A stretch of 64,000 nucleotides of DNA, from positions 18,682,501 through 18,746,500 of the forward strand of contig NC_088113.1 of the NCBI RefSeq assembly GCF_036370855.1, given 5' to 3'. Source of the stretch: Dromaius novaehollandiae. Lineage: Eukaryota; Chordata; Aves; Casuariiformes; Dromaiidae. Positions 35,901-48,444 of the stretch are shown here, in pieces (position 1 is the first letter of the stretch; the number at the start of each line of letters is the position of its first letter). Under the pieces are notes generated by a model. That model searched no databases. It was not told where the DNA came from and saw nothing but the letters and a program-made list of their open reading frames with translations. The position numbers and the translations under genes are program-made.

Positions 35901-38480
35901 TGTAGCTGAAGTTTCAGACTGCACAAAACTAAAACCCCACAATTATAAGTTATAACTATAAAGACAATGACTATTTTTAACTGAAAACAAATAATATAAT
36001 CCACTTCCAGATAATCTTAATAGTGAAGTAGGATTATGTAGAACAAACAGTATCTGCTGATGAGTCCACTAGGCACTAGAAAATACATATTCAATTTTAT
36101 TTGGACTACTTCGGACTAACACAGTTCTGTTAGCACTGTTTCCAGGAGTTCCAGGGTTTGTTTGTTTTTTTAAAACATAAAAGACTACACATTTCCTCCT
36201 AGTTATATCAAAAGCACTGTGTGCATTATATATATTTTGTCTGAATATTTTTAAATCTATAAATATTTTATGGTGTACATGAAATCACAGCAGAACAAGA
36301 TTATCTGCATACCAAAAGAAATTAACCAGAATTTTTTGTTTAAAAAGGGGGGCAGAACTCTTGAAAAAAACATTATTTAAGCTCTAGTTTTCAAATCAAC
36401 AATTATTCTATTTGCAAATCAGTGGAGTCATGCAGTCTCAAAGTAGTCTGAAGACAACATGATCCTTTATTCTTCTACCAAAGTGCATTTAAAAAGCTTT
36501 ATTTGCAATGTGCTTCTGGAACGGTCAAGGAAAAAAAATACAAAAAAAAAAAAACCCTAAGGCCTAACTCTGAAAAGCTATTTTCAGCACACTTCTATAT
36601 TTATTCCTATAGAAAGCTCCAAATGTCAAAGAATGGTAATGAGCAGCTGGCATACATAGAAGTGGAGCATGACCCAAAATATCTATTACAATTAACACAG
36701 TATATGCTACACTTGTACCGTAACTAAACATTATCTGTTTTCACTGACCAGCAATTCAATTGTTCAAAAGGCTACTAAGTTTGTTTCTAGAAATATCAAC
36801 AGGACAGGGTGAGAGCTCAACCAGTTCAAATCACCACTTATAAGAAAACTGTGTGTAAAACAGAAAGACAAAAAAGCAAACAGTGAAAGAGTTCTCAAAA
36901 AAGGAAGTAATATATAGTTGATCTGCTGTCAAAGAATTTACTTAAGGCTGTGTTCATTAAGTAGTCAAAAGAGCTATTTCTGCAAAATATCTAAAATAGA
37001 TTAGCCAGCAAAAATACAAAACAGGAAAATTAGGAATCATATATTTACATCCTTTTAAATTATTTAAAAGGAATCAGCAATTTTGCCTCCCTCAAGTTCC
37101 TAGAAAAAGAAAAACGTGAAAGCCCATGCAAGAAAAACAGCATGTTACACTGTATTAAGCTACGGAACATACAAACACCATGAAAAGAAATTTATATATA
37201 TAAATTTTGTAACACATTAAAATGATTTTACGGTTCTTTCCAAATTAAAAATGACAAACTATATTATATTATAGGATTTTCTTCACCTACTACTGAAATA
37301 TAGCTATCACTTGGAGGTATAAACTGAAAACTACTTGACCTGTCTGAAAGAGAATTTGGTCACCATAAAATAACAGCTTTTGCAAGTAAATAAGCAGCAA
37401 ACAGGTTTACCATCACCTCCAGGAGACAGCATTTAAATACATTAGTGCAAAAGGAGGGGGAGGAGGGAAGAAAATAAAGTTATTGACTGGCAAATTATTG
37501 AGTATTTAAAGCCAGCCAACAAATAGCATTGTCTGAAGTTTCAGGCCCTTGTCCTTTCCTGGTACAAGAAAGTCACCAGAACAGGATGAAATTCACCTTT
37601 TCTTGAATAACTCACCAATAGGGAGAACACTTCCTCAACCCAGGAGAGAGAAAAAGGAACTTCTGCTCAGGTAAGTTTTAGTCCCACCCATTGAAGACCC
37701 CAGACCCAGCACGAGCTTTCGGCTGGGTTTCGGGCATCCCTGTCAAGGGGAGCTTTGCCCCAGCGCCCAGACCCCCGCTCCTCAAGGCCCCCGCGGAGGA
37801 GCCCTCATCCAGCACTGGCACACGACGGAGAAACTGAGCGAGAAAGGCGGAGAAGTCGATCGTGACGTCACGGTGAAGTGTGTCGGCGTCAGGTTGATTA
37901 TGACGTCGATCGCCTCAGCGCATAACCGTCATCTCGTTTCCCCCAAGATGGAGGAACCCGCCTTCTAGCCCGCTCCGCCCGGGGAGGGCGTCCTCTCCGC
38001 TCCGGCCCAACCACGTTATAGCTTACGGGGCGGCGGCTTTTAGCTTCCTTCGGGGCCCCCGCACTGAGTCGCCGACCTCCTCTGGAACCAGGCCAGGCCT
38101 CCGACGTGCCCGCGCCCTGGAGCCGCACCGACGGTGCCCTGGAAACAGGCCGCGCCACCCCCGCGGCCCTCCGGCCGCCCTGGCCCGCACCGCCCGCCCG
38201 CCTCCATTTTCTAGTCGAGCCCAAGGCGTCCAGGCCGGAGCAGGAGGCCGCCCCTTCTCCGCGACCCCTCCGCCGCAGCGACGGCCCCGCTCCCTTTCTC
38301 TTCCCGTCCCGGTGCTCCTCCGGTTGCCTCCCTCACTCACCGCGGGGAGGGGGTGGGGGAAATCTCGCCGCCGCCGAGGGGTCTCAGCCGAGTCGAGCCG
38401 CCATTTCCTCCTCGCAGCCGCTCCACAGCGCTGGGCGGGGGCTGCTCCTCCCCCGCTACCATAGAGACCGATATGGCGGC
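14676..38480 (-). CDS. DIDO1: DIDO1 (death-inducer obliterator 1), 5' half of gene
   Basis: Gene-level entry; CDS join on the minus strand is 25508-25341, 23705-23504, 20914-20804, 20445-19545, 19254-18936, 15874-15662, 14951-14726 and then onward beyond the window. DIDO1 is a nuclear chromatin reader. Its PHD finger binds H3K4me3, and the long isoforms add a TFIIS-like domain and a SPOC domain that contact RNA polymerase II. The match is direct: KEFRKTWGFRRTTIAKREGA, the PHD finger and STPSWASDHNYNAVKPEKTA agree with the mammalian protein as I remember it. Every join keeps phase (running CDS lengths 168, 370, 481, 1382, 1701, 1914, 2140). The TFIIS-like and SPOC exons are absent and must lie left of position 1. 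The start is placed at 25508 because the frame is closed by a stop in exon 1. The transcription start near 38480 is only estimated. Confidence 0.96.
14726..14951 (-). CDS. DIDO1: DIDO1 exon 8 (last coding exon of long isoforms in the window)
   Basis: Acceptor AATTACACAG|GCAAGT at 14952/14951 and donor TTCAAAT|GTATGT at 14726/14725; 226 nt. It encodes a Lys/Gln-rich stretch, then the conserved STPSWASDHNYNAVKPEKTA and SSSLLFK. It exits in phase 1 (T|), as needed to form the Ser that follows SLLYK in mammals. No exon encoding that following segment is visible between here and position 1. Skipping this donor leads to the read-through end described separately. Confidence 0.93.
14952..15661 (-). 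other. DIDO1 intron 7
   Basis: Intron of 710 bp, AT-rich, with consensus GTAAGC and CACAG borders on the minus strand. Nothing else seen in it. Confidence 0.9.
15662..15874 (-). CDS. DIDO1: DIDO1 exon 7: Cys-rich zinc-binding segment
   Basis: Acceptor ATCTTTAG|GTAATTGAAG at 15875/15874 and donor CAACCACAG|GTAAGC at 15662/15661; 213 nt, 71 codons, phase 0 at both ends. It encodes a small Cys/His cluster, CIGPGC then VYCSNDCILKH (C-x4-C...C-x3-C-x3-H), resembling the segment next to the PHD in other H3K4me-reading proteins such as CXXC1. A Lys-rich tail follows (KPKLKEKIKPKSEKP). It was too short for a simple ORF scan to isolate and was found by translating between the splice sites. Zinc binding is inferred from the ligand pattern. 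Confidence 0.95.
15875..18935 (-). other. DIDO1 intron 6
   Basis: Intron of about 3.1 kb, AT-rich. It has an imperfect 30-bp tandem duplication at 17851-17910 and no supported coding sequence. Confidence 0.9.
17851..17910. repeat. Imperfect 30-bp tandem duplication
   Basis: Two adjacent units both begin TTTATA[TC]ATTAAGCTCA and then diverge (17851-17880 and 17881-17910). The first about 20 bases match with a few changes. It lies within DIDO1 intron 6; no function is implied. Confidence 0.5.
18936..19254 (-). CDS. DIDO1: DIDO1 exon 6: rest of PHD finger
   Basis: Acceptor TTTTTCAG|GTTTATG at 19255/19254 and donor CAACCT|GTAAGT at 18936/18935; 319 nt. It completes the C4HC3 PHD zinc finger begun in exon 5: FMICCDRCEEWFHGDCVG then EDYICPNC, with all ligands visible (C-x-C, C-x2-C, H-x2-C, C-x2-C across the join; residues about 452-500). 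In mammals this finger reads H3K4me3. The Trp and the hydrophobic/aromatic residues around the pocket are kept. The linker that follows ends in the conserved basic block ANPSGKKKLKIFQP. It exits in phase 0. Confidence 0.98.
19545..20445 (-). CDS. DIDO1: DIDO1 exon 5: conserved N-terminal region, acidic tract, start of PHD finger
   Basis: Acceptor TTTTTAG|CATCAG at 20446/20445 and donor AATAACAG|GTAGGC at 19545/19544; 901 nt, residues about 161-461. The mammalian start MDDKG aligns with TTG GAT GAG AAA GGT, so Leu164 replaces Met. Then come the conserved KEFRKTWGFRRTTIAKREGA block, a Gln-rich patch (QQPQQQQQ), basic nuclear-localisation-like clusters (GSKRRRTK), a run of ten Glu then Asp/Ser-Asp (about 309-329), and two tandem copies of LTLKE[LI]QNRLRKK (about 330-342 and 351-363). 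The first PHD cysteines (YCICRQPHNNR) close the exon. The poly-Glu run is longer than in the human protein as I recall it. Confidence 0.97.
20804..20914 (-). CDS. DIDO1: DIDO1 exon 4: N-terminal extension with alternative Met codons
   Basis: Acceptor GTCTTTAG|TGTTTC at 20915/20914 and donor CCCCTG|GTAAGT at 20804/20803; 111 nt. It encodes FQGGDSGVHTMEQVVSSQPV and then PLESESNTDNMENSSP. Two internal in-frame ATGs (the MEQVV and MENSS positions) are candidate starts if an mRNA begins in or just upstream of this exon, giving an extension of about 40 or 10 residues instead of 163. The exon leaves in phase 1, and G|CA restores Ala at the join to exon 5. Confidence 0.78.
20915..23503 (-). other. 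DIDO1 intron 3
   Basis: Intron of about 2.6 kb with GTAAAG donor and TTTAG acceptor on the minus strand, AT-rich. It has a C-run near 22566-22572 and no supported gene. Confidence 0.85.
23504..23705 (-). CDS. DIDO1: DIDO1 exon 3: N-terminal extension
   Basis: Acceptor TTTTTTGCAG|GAGCC at 23706/23705 and donor GTGTCAG|GTAAAG at 23504/23503; 202 nt, open in the required frame. It encodes a low-complexity Ser/Gly/Glu-rich segment starting EPAQKGGLMVVESLSCQRDQ, with no domain I recognise. It enters in phase 0 and leaves in phase 1 (G|TG, Val), matching the next exon. As in exon 2, there is no counterpart in the canonical human protein that I can recall. Confidence 0.72.
23706..25340 (-). other. 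DIDO1 intron 2
   Basis: Intron of about 1.6 kb, with a G-run near 25269-25276 and otherwise ordinary AT-rich sequence. No gene seen. Confidence 0.82.
25341..25528 (-). CDS. DIDO1: DIDO1 exon 2: proposed start codon and N-terminal extension
   Basis: Acceptor CCTTTAG|GCGTATC at 25529/25528 and donor GTGCAG|GTATTC at 25341/25340. The CDS starts at tandem ATGs (25508 and 25505), giving MMCDQLEILNREIERLLQSN and then an acidic, Ser/Asp-rich stretch (DSLDIITDSDNGAKYELVQ). The first ATG has a weak context (T at -3); the second has A at -3. Residues 1-20 look helical and could be a short coiled coil. It ends in phase 0 and joins exon 3. These residues lie upstream of the mammalian DIDO1 start, so their translation is predicted from open frame, phase and splice sites only. 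Confidence 0.7.
33300..33790. mobile_element. Decayed palindromic MITE-like DNA transposon(s)
   Basis: The block starts GTCTACACTACAGATTTTC (from 33306) and contains inverted arms: TTTTGTCAGTGTAGC at 33504-33518 faces GCTACACTGGCAAA at 33638-33651, one internal mismatch when reverse-complemented. TTTTGCCAGCACAGCT at 33685-33700 and CTGACAAAACTTTTGTA near 33744-33760 continue the pattern. This fits an old non-autonomous hAT-like element seen in turtles and other sauropsids, perhaps two copies or nested copies. It encodes nothing. The superfamily is from memory. Confidence 0.5.
37188..37207. repeat. Perfect 20-bp AT palindrome
   Basis: AAATTTATATATATAAATTT equals its own reverse complement. 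It is a possible cruciform site in DIDO1 intron 1, but AT-rich palindromes of this sort also arise by chance. Confidence 0.8.
37863..37908. promoter_or_regulatory. Paired CRE motifs
   Basis: A full palindromic TGACGTCA at 37863-37870 and TGACGTCG at 37901-37908, 38 bp start to start. The flanks are inverted: CGATCG precedes the first and follows the second, so the pair forms a loose inverted repeat. These are candidate CREB/ATF sites in the intron 1 end of the DIDO1 island. Binding is inferred from sequence. Confidence 0.5.
38341..38480 (-). other. DIDO1: DIDO1 exon 1, 5' UTR (TSS end approximate)
   Basis: Inferred non-coding first exon within the CpG island. Its 3' border is a strong donor on the minus strand, CCCCGCG|GTGAGTGAGG, at 38341/38340. 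Joined to exon 2 (25528) it gives an in-frame TGA at 38386-38384 with no ATG between that stop and the exon 2 start. The 5' limit is a guess from the YY1-like GCCGCCATAT at 38480-38471 and the end of GC-dense exon-like sequence. Alternative first exons elsewhere in the island are possible. The splice from 38341 to 25528 is a prediction, not something the sequence proves. Confidence 0.55.
38384..38404 (-). other. Short uORF in DIDO1 exon 1
   Basis: ATG GCG GCT CGA CTC GGC TGA encodes MAARLG and then stops. It lies within predicted exon 1 with a good context (GAAATGG, purine at -3 and G at +4). It is in frame with the main ORF if exon 1 joins exon 2 directly, so it closes the frame upstream of the proposed start. 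The ATG sits inside a YY1-like AAATGGCGGC motif, so it may be a by-product of a promoter element. A role in translational control is inference. Confidence 0.45.
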
Positions 38481-38487
38481 CGGCTAC

Positions 38488-38527
38488 GGCCTAGAACGCC
38501 CAACGGCGGCCTAGAACGCCCAACGGC
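38488..38527. repeat. Perfect 20-bp tandem duplication in the DIDO1 promoter
   Basis: The unit GGCCTAGAACGCCCAACGGC occurs twice head to tail (38488-38507 and 38508-38527) with no mismatch, just upstream of the presumed DIDO1 transcription start. The lack of divergence suggests a recent event. It duplicates a CCAACGG (MYB-like) core. Confidence 0.9.
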
Positions 38528-38880
38528 CGGCGCAACGCTCTCCGCTTTGCGCACGGCTCCTTGGAGGACTCGGCGGGCCCGGGCTCCGCCCCGCGGCCCA
38601 GCAGGCGGGCGGGGCGCGGCCTGGCGGGCGGGAAGGCAGCGCGGGGCGCCTGCAGGCCCTGCCCGTCGCCCTCCGCTGCTGGGCTGGCGCGCCGGCCCCA
38701 CGGCCCGCGGAGCTTCTCTTCAGCTCCGGGCAGCCGCCCCTCGCCGTCCTGGGCGGCTGAGGGGAAGCAGGGGCCGAGCTGCCCCGTGCTCTGCTACGGC
38801 CTGGCCCTGTGGTACCAACAGCACCTGCTGCCCTTCTCCATGTTACCAAGGAGATGGGGGTGATCTTACCTCATGGGAAC

Positions 38881-41800
38881 AGCACACTTTTATTCATTAC
38901 TCGAGGCTCAGGAGGGCTAGGCAAAACAGCCCTGCAGCAGGGCTAAACACCATTTTGCTCACAATGACTTAATCCTGCAGGGCAAGTGCAGCTTTCTGAC
39001 AGGATTAACATGGCGGAGGAGCTCCTGCATGGATCCGAGAGCTGTCCGCACGCTCCCCAGCTGGGCTGATCTCATTGTTTCCAATTTATTTTTTTTCTAG
39101 TCTAGTCCATCTGGTTTTGCAAAATCAAATAGCAATTGTTGCAGTAATGTTTTCCCCTGAGTCCAAGTTATTAATTGCTGTGGGAGATGAGTGTTCACTG
39201 CATTAGCTGATCCACCACATGGAGGCTTCCCCATAAACTCCATCTCAAAATGGTTAGGCTATTAAACTCTCCGATAGCCAAACTCGGCTATGAACGGGGG
39301 GGGCTAACTCCAGTTTCCACATTTTGTTCCTCCTGTCAGTGTTTGATATTTGTAAGGAGAAACACCTATAGCTCAAGATCACTGAGGGGGTCACAAAATT
39401 TACAGGATGACCCATGAGGCCATGCAAAAACTTGTGACATGAATATTTGAAGAGCCTTCTATTCAGAGGTGCAGATACAACATTTGGTTCTTTGACTGAC
39501 CCTGATCCTGCACACTTTTCCTCATGAGCTGATAAATTAATTTCAGTTGGACTCCAGACAGATGCAGTGTTTAGTAGAGATGGTTTAAGGACTAACAACA
39601 TACGAGAAAACAGGTGTAAAAAAAAATATTCTATAGAACGATTCAATTACATTTTACAGAAATCTACACTCTAGAGCACAATATATACAAGACTTCTGGT
39701 GGTAAAAGCTCAGGATAGTGTTAGAAAAGCTATTAGCAGCTGCCTTTTTGCAACAGTACAAAGTCAGCCTCTGCCTGTAAAACTGGGCAGTATTAATACT
39801 TACTTCACACGGGAACACCAAGAAGTAAAAACACTGAGATTGAGATCCCTGTGCAAAAGTACAAGACAGCATTATTAAGGGCAAGCAGTAGTTTGTTCTT
39901 TGTCTACAGAGTTACAATAAATGAAAGGCACATGGAGGGAGAATATCTTAAGCTCTGGTAGATCAAGCTTCACTGTGATTTACACCCTAGGAAAAGCTAA
40001 TGGCATGTTGTTAATGCAGGGATTTAGCATCTCAGGAGTGTGCAAAACAAGGAATTGCACACCAAAAGAGTGAATAGGAGATGCCTGCAAATCCAACAGT
40101 AAAGCAGGTATTAAATACCTCATGGTCATTTGGTAAAAGGTTTACACCTTAATGTAATACTGATGCAATGTGCACAATCAGTGAATTTTAAGCTACATCT
40201 TTGTGTTAAAAATTGCCTTGTTTTCTCTAATCCCAAGCCAGAGTATCTACCTTTGCTGATTAAACACCTATGTCAACTTCAGTTAAATGGTCTCTTCAAT
40301 ATCTCAGCCCTTTCTCTGCCTCATTCCTTTTCCTGCCTCTTTTCTTTCCTGTATTAGAGCCTAATTTCCCATATTTGGAAATTTACTCCTGAGTTACTGA
40401 TCTGAATTTCCATTTTGCTGGCAGCATATAGAAGTCACCCCTTCCTTAGTGATCTGTATTACGTGATTATTGACTAAGTTTAGGCCCCCTTTTGTATAAT
40501 GTGATAATAATTTCTAACTGCTTTGAACTCAAAACACTGCTGGGAAATACTAGCAGAAAGATTAACAGCTATCCATCAGCTTCTAAAACAGTCTAATAAG
40601 CATCTTATCTAGCTCTCCTTAAGTCCTGGAGAGGCTTAGGCTTCACACATGCAAGGCCCTCATCACTACTCTCCTTAAAACGTCTCAATTGCTTTCCAAA
40701 ATCTTTTCCACTATTAGGCAGTCAATGCACTGAAACTGTTCTGCAGCTGAGGCATCTTCTATTTTTTTTGCTCAGATTTCTCTAATGTGTTTTTTTTTTA
40801 ATTTGGGTAGCTGCAAAATAGCCTTACTTATGTTTGTAGTGTGTCACACAAGGGGACCCTTGTCTATAGGCACTACCATAAAGCTACAATTTGTGATACA
40901 CACTAAGACATTATCTCTGTGATGCAAAGAGAGGGTGTCCCCTAATCTGGGCTCATATGGTGAGAAAATAGCAGAGCTGTCAACTGTACTTTCACTCACC
41001 TTTCTCTTCACCAAGACTTTCAAATGTTAGGAGATGTAGAGCCCCAAAAGATGATACTTTATGTTCAGCCTCTTTTCTCAATTCTTCCTCACTGAACGTT
41101 CTGGGGAAACCAATTTCAGCAGCCAGGTAAAAACTAGAGATGGAGCTAGACAATGAAAAGAGTAAGGATAAAAGCAAATGAACAAGTTCCCTTCCCTCTT
41201 CCATCTGTTTTTTAAACAGATAATTGATCATTTTAAGTCAGGAGAGACTAATTTCTGTCAGCTGTGCTCAAGCTTTACCTTTTTTGTGTATAAAGGCCTT
41301 TCCACCTCGATAGTCCAGCATACCACTCAAAACCAGACATCACAGGTGTCAAGGCAGCATATCCTTTGGGTGCTTGATTCTGCAAGGTTGCCGATTCATC
41401 ATTTTTCATAAGCACTAGGTGAACAGAGAAGTACTTTACCCTCAAGTTAATTATATTTGCATAAGGAAAACATTCCCCTTACTTGTCAGGAGACAGAAGT
41501 TGGCAGGGATTTTTTTCCCCCAGTTTCAGGTAAACTTTTCCCCTGAATATGTAATCTTTCACAGAGATTTAATGACTTCTTCAGGGATTAGTGATTTTGG
41601 TTTGAGGTTTATTGGACTCCACTCAGCTCTAAATACCAGCTACCAAAATACCTCTGAGTAAAACCAGGTTTATCAGATCAGAATCCAAGTAAGAACTGTA
41701 TAACTTGCACTGAATTACTTTGGCAGATATATTATACAAGTTTCTTTTATTCTCAATTTTGTGGTCTTCACAAAGTCCAAATTCCCATGTCATTACTACC

Positions 41801-44060
41801 CTTATTACTATAAGATTATTGTAGGACAACGGCATATCAAAGACAAAGGCTAGTTTCCGAAGAGCAAAACATTTTGCTTCTGTGCATTCTAATCCAACTT
41901 TCAAGCCACAGACGTATCCTGCAAGGCTTTCGCTGAGTGATAAAACCAAGTTTTGGTTCCAAGTTTGGGGAGCATCTTAACAGAAGTTAGGATTTACTGC
42001 TAAGAAAAAGTGGAATGATGCAGAAAGCTTTTGCCCTGAATTGCTGCATAGCCTTGTCTTCCTACTCCCTTTTTACTTTCGTGAGGCTTAGTATCTACTA
42101 GAACAAAGTCCTGCAAGCCATGCATTTTGGTATTCCCAAATCCTTCAGTATTCCAGGCCATGAAGCTCAGGGAACATAAGTGTTTCTCTAAACATATACA
42201 TCATTAAAGACAGCAAGCAGGTATAGATGGATTGCTAAACATTTACTCAATAGGATGCAAGTTAAAAGGAGGGGAACACAGAAGGTGACTAAACAGATTT
42301 ATATCAGGAAAGAGTTAGGACAAAATATGTGTCATTTTTCACTCAGGATACTGTTGAACCCCTCAAACATGCAGAATTTTCATCGTATCCAGCACACTAG
42401 TAGGGAAGACAGGTCTATATCAAGATAAAGTAATTATAGTTTTAAAGTTATTTATATACTTGGGATCTTACCACATTGGGTTAATGCTACCATCAAAAAA
42501 AGTGTTACTAGGAACAATACTATTCAATATTATTTAACCACATAAAACAATTAATGCATCAGAAAAGCACTTTGTTTTCAGCCTCAGTAAGAAAACACTT
42601 CATTAGCAACATTCAAAGTGTTTTTGTTGCAACTAAAGTGATTATAAAACCTCTTCTCCTCTCAAATACAGCTCAGTCTCTAAGAAGCTTTGATATTAGC
42701 ATAAACATAAAAAACTAGAAAAGCATAGGAAAGGGAAAAAGAAGAGAAGACAGCTGGACATTGCAATCTATACAGATAGATTAGAAACTTCTTTTTGGTA
42801 ATCCTGGGGTCAGAAAAAAAGCCCATTCTGAAAAAAAAAGTGGGGAAAAATGGTATTTTTCATGAGAAGCAAAACCACAAACCAGGATCTGCCTTTAGCC
42901 CCTTTTTACTTTTTTTTAGCCCAGAGGACATTAGAAGGATAAATGGAAACTTTCCTATTACAGTTGGTTGAACATCCCAACTTGTAAAAATATCAGCAGT
43001 GCACAATCACACATGCTGCCAAACAGCTGCTCATAACTTTTTGATTTGCTTACTCAGTGTGTTATTCTACATACTAGAAAGCAATTACACCTAGTCTCTG
43101 CTCTTTACCTGTAAACAGCAGCTGTGGTATGAATTACACTCTGGTGTCTCCTCTCTGCCTGGGTGTGGTCTCCTATCTAGCAAACTCAGGAAACCCTCCT
43201 AGAGAGGGGCCTCTGCCTCCTCGCTCCCTCTTTATGGAAGTCTTCTGAGAAACCCCACCTTTCAGGGAGGAGCTGATAAAACCAGACAGGGCATCAAAAA
43301 GAAACAGAGATTTACAAGCCTGCTGGTTCAGAAATACGAGAAATACAAGTCTGAATATTTAAGAGAAAAGCTATGTTTGTCTAAGAGTCAAATTCACTGA
43401 GAAGGGCTTTTAGATTAAAGCCTGAAGAAAATCCCTTGTCAAATCAGCAGGAATACTTGCCAACATTGTAGCTTTGTCATATGGCTAACGACAGCTGCTG
43501 GCATGTATGATTAAATATGGGGTTTTTTTGTACAAATTCTGTATTGTTTACGAGCATAGAGGCTTGTTTGGAGAAGGAAGTTAAAATAATGTATTATTGA
43601 TAAAATGTAGAGATTCTCCATTTCAATGGGGACACAATTTTAATGAAACAGTTTTGGAGGCTGCGATTATGGCATGGTTACAAAAAAAGAGTGAAAAAAT
43701 GACCAACTGCATCCTTATTATCACTTTCTACAGTTATATTTTCTAGAAAAATATATTTTCTGGGGGACTACCATTTCTGCTATTCCACACAGAAAAACTA
43801 CATTTCTTAAGCCCTGCTTTCCATGTAAATATGCAAACCGAGGTTTTTTTTTCTTTTCTACAGTGCTTTCATTCACCAACCCTATTGTATTTAGCTGCAC
43901 TAACTGGAGTTTATCACTTCTTTTCAGCTGCCAGTGCTAATTTCAACAGCAATCACGAAGCAGAGCCCTCAGCCACGGCAGCTCGCCCTCCAGCAGACCA
44001 ACATCAACGGAAATTGGTGGCATTTTACATTAATGTACCAAGCTGTGACCTACAGGAGCC
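38881..44060. other. Intergenic spacer between divergent DIDO1 and GID8 promoters
   Basis: About 5 kb of mostly AT-rich DNA separating the two head-to-head islands. I see no exon with supporting homology and no recognisable repeat family. Open frames here (for example minus 39254-39646 and minus 41629-41949) have no features of known proteins. Confidence 0.7.
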
Positions 44061-44439
44061 AAGGAGGAGACCCAGTTCCCTTTGTGCGGCCCGGCAGGAT
44101 CAGCAGGGCCGACTCTGCGGGCGGTAACCCCAGGCTCAACGCCCGGCACCTGCCACCTCGCCCCGGCGCCTCAGGCGCAGCGCTGCGCCGCGCAGCCGCC
44201 TCCCGCGCACCTGGGCCGCCCCCACTCTATGGTCACCCTGGCGGGGTCTCGCTCATCTCTATGGTACTGGAGAGCCCCCTCTCCCAACCCTCCGTCTCTA
44301 TGGTATCGCCTCCCCACTGGACGCGTGTGTACATACAGGGGCGGGCGTACACTCTGTCCCGCGCCCCGCCTCTATGGTTGCATTTTCTCGCCGCTCTCTG
44401 GGCGCTGATTGGCCGAGCGGGCAGTTCTCGCGAGACCCG

Positions 44440-48444
<4,005 letters not shown>

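Larger units (their letters stand above)
25529..38340 (-). other. DIDO1 intron 1 (about 12.8 kb)
   Basis: Long AT-rich first intron, becoming GC-rich near the promoter from about 37.7 kb. No coding exon is supported. Extra non-coding 5' exons, which mammalian DIDO1 has, cannot be excluded by inspection. It contains the decayed palindromic element at 33.3-33.8 kb, a perfect 20-bp AT palindrome at 37188-37207 and paired CRE motifs at 37863-37908. Confidence 0.6.
37670..38880. promoter_or_regulatory. DIDO1: DIDO1 CpG-island promoter
   Basis: Sharp rise in GC and CpG relative to flanking AT-rich DNA, spanning predicted exon 1. No TATA box is evident. Visible elements are a CTCTATGGT motif (minus, 38466-38458), YY1-like motifs (minus GCCGCCATAT at 38480-38471; plus CCAAGATGGAGG near 37944), GC boxes, a 20-bp tandem duplication (38488-38527) and CRE motifs on the gene side. 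Long open frames crossing the island on both strands are a composition effect. Confidence 0.8.

Noticed and set aside
37660-37676. Plus-strand CTGCTCAG|GTAAGTTTT as a splice donor of an antisense transcript
   Set aside because: A perfect donor consensus, but no plus-strand exon or ORF could be tied to it; single donor motifs are common by chance.
38106-38972. 288-codon plus-strand frame over the DIDO1 island
   Set aside because: GC-driven open frame containing DIDO1 exon 1 in antisense and running through a tandem duplication; no homology recognised.
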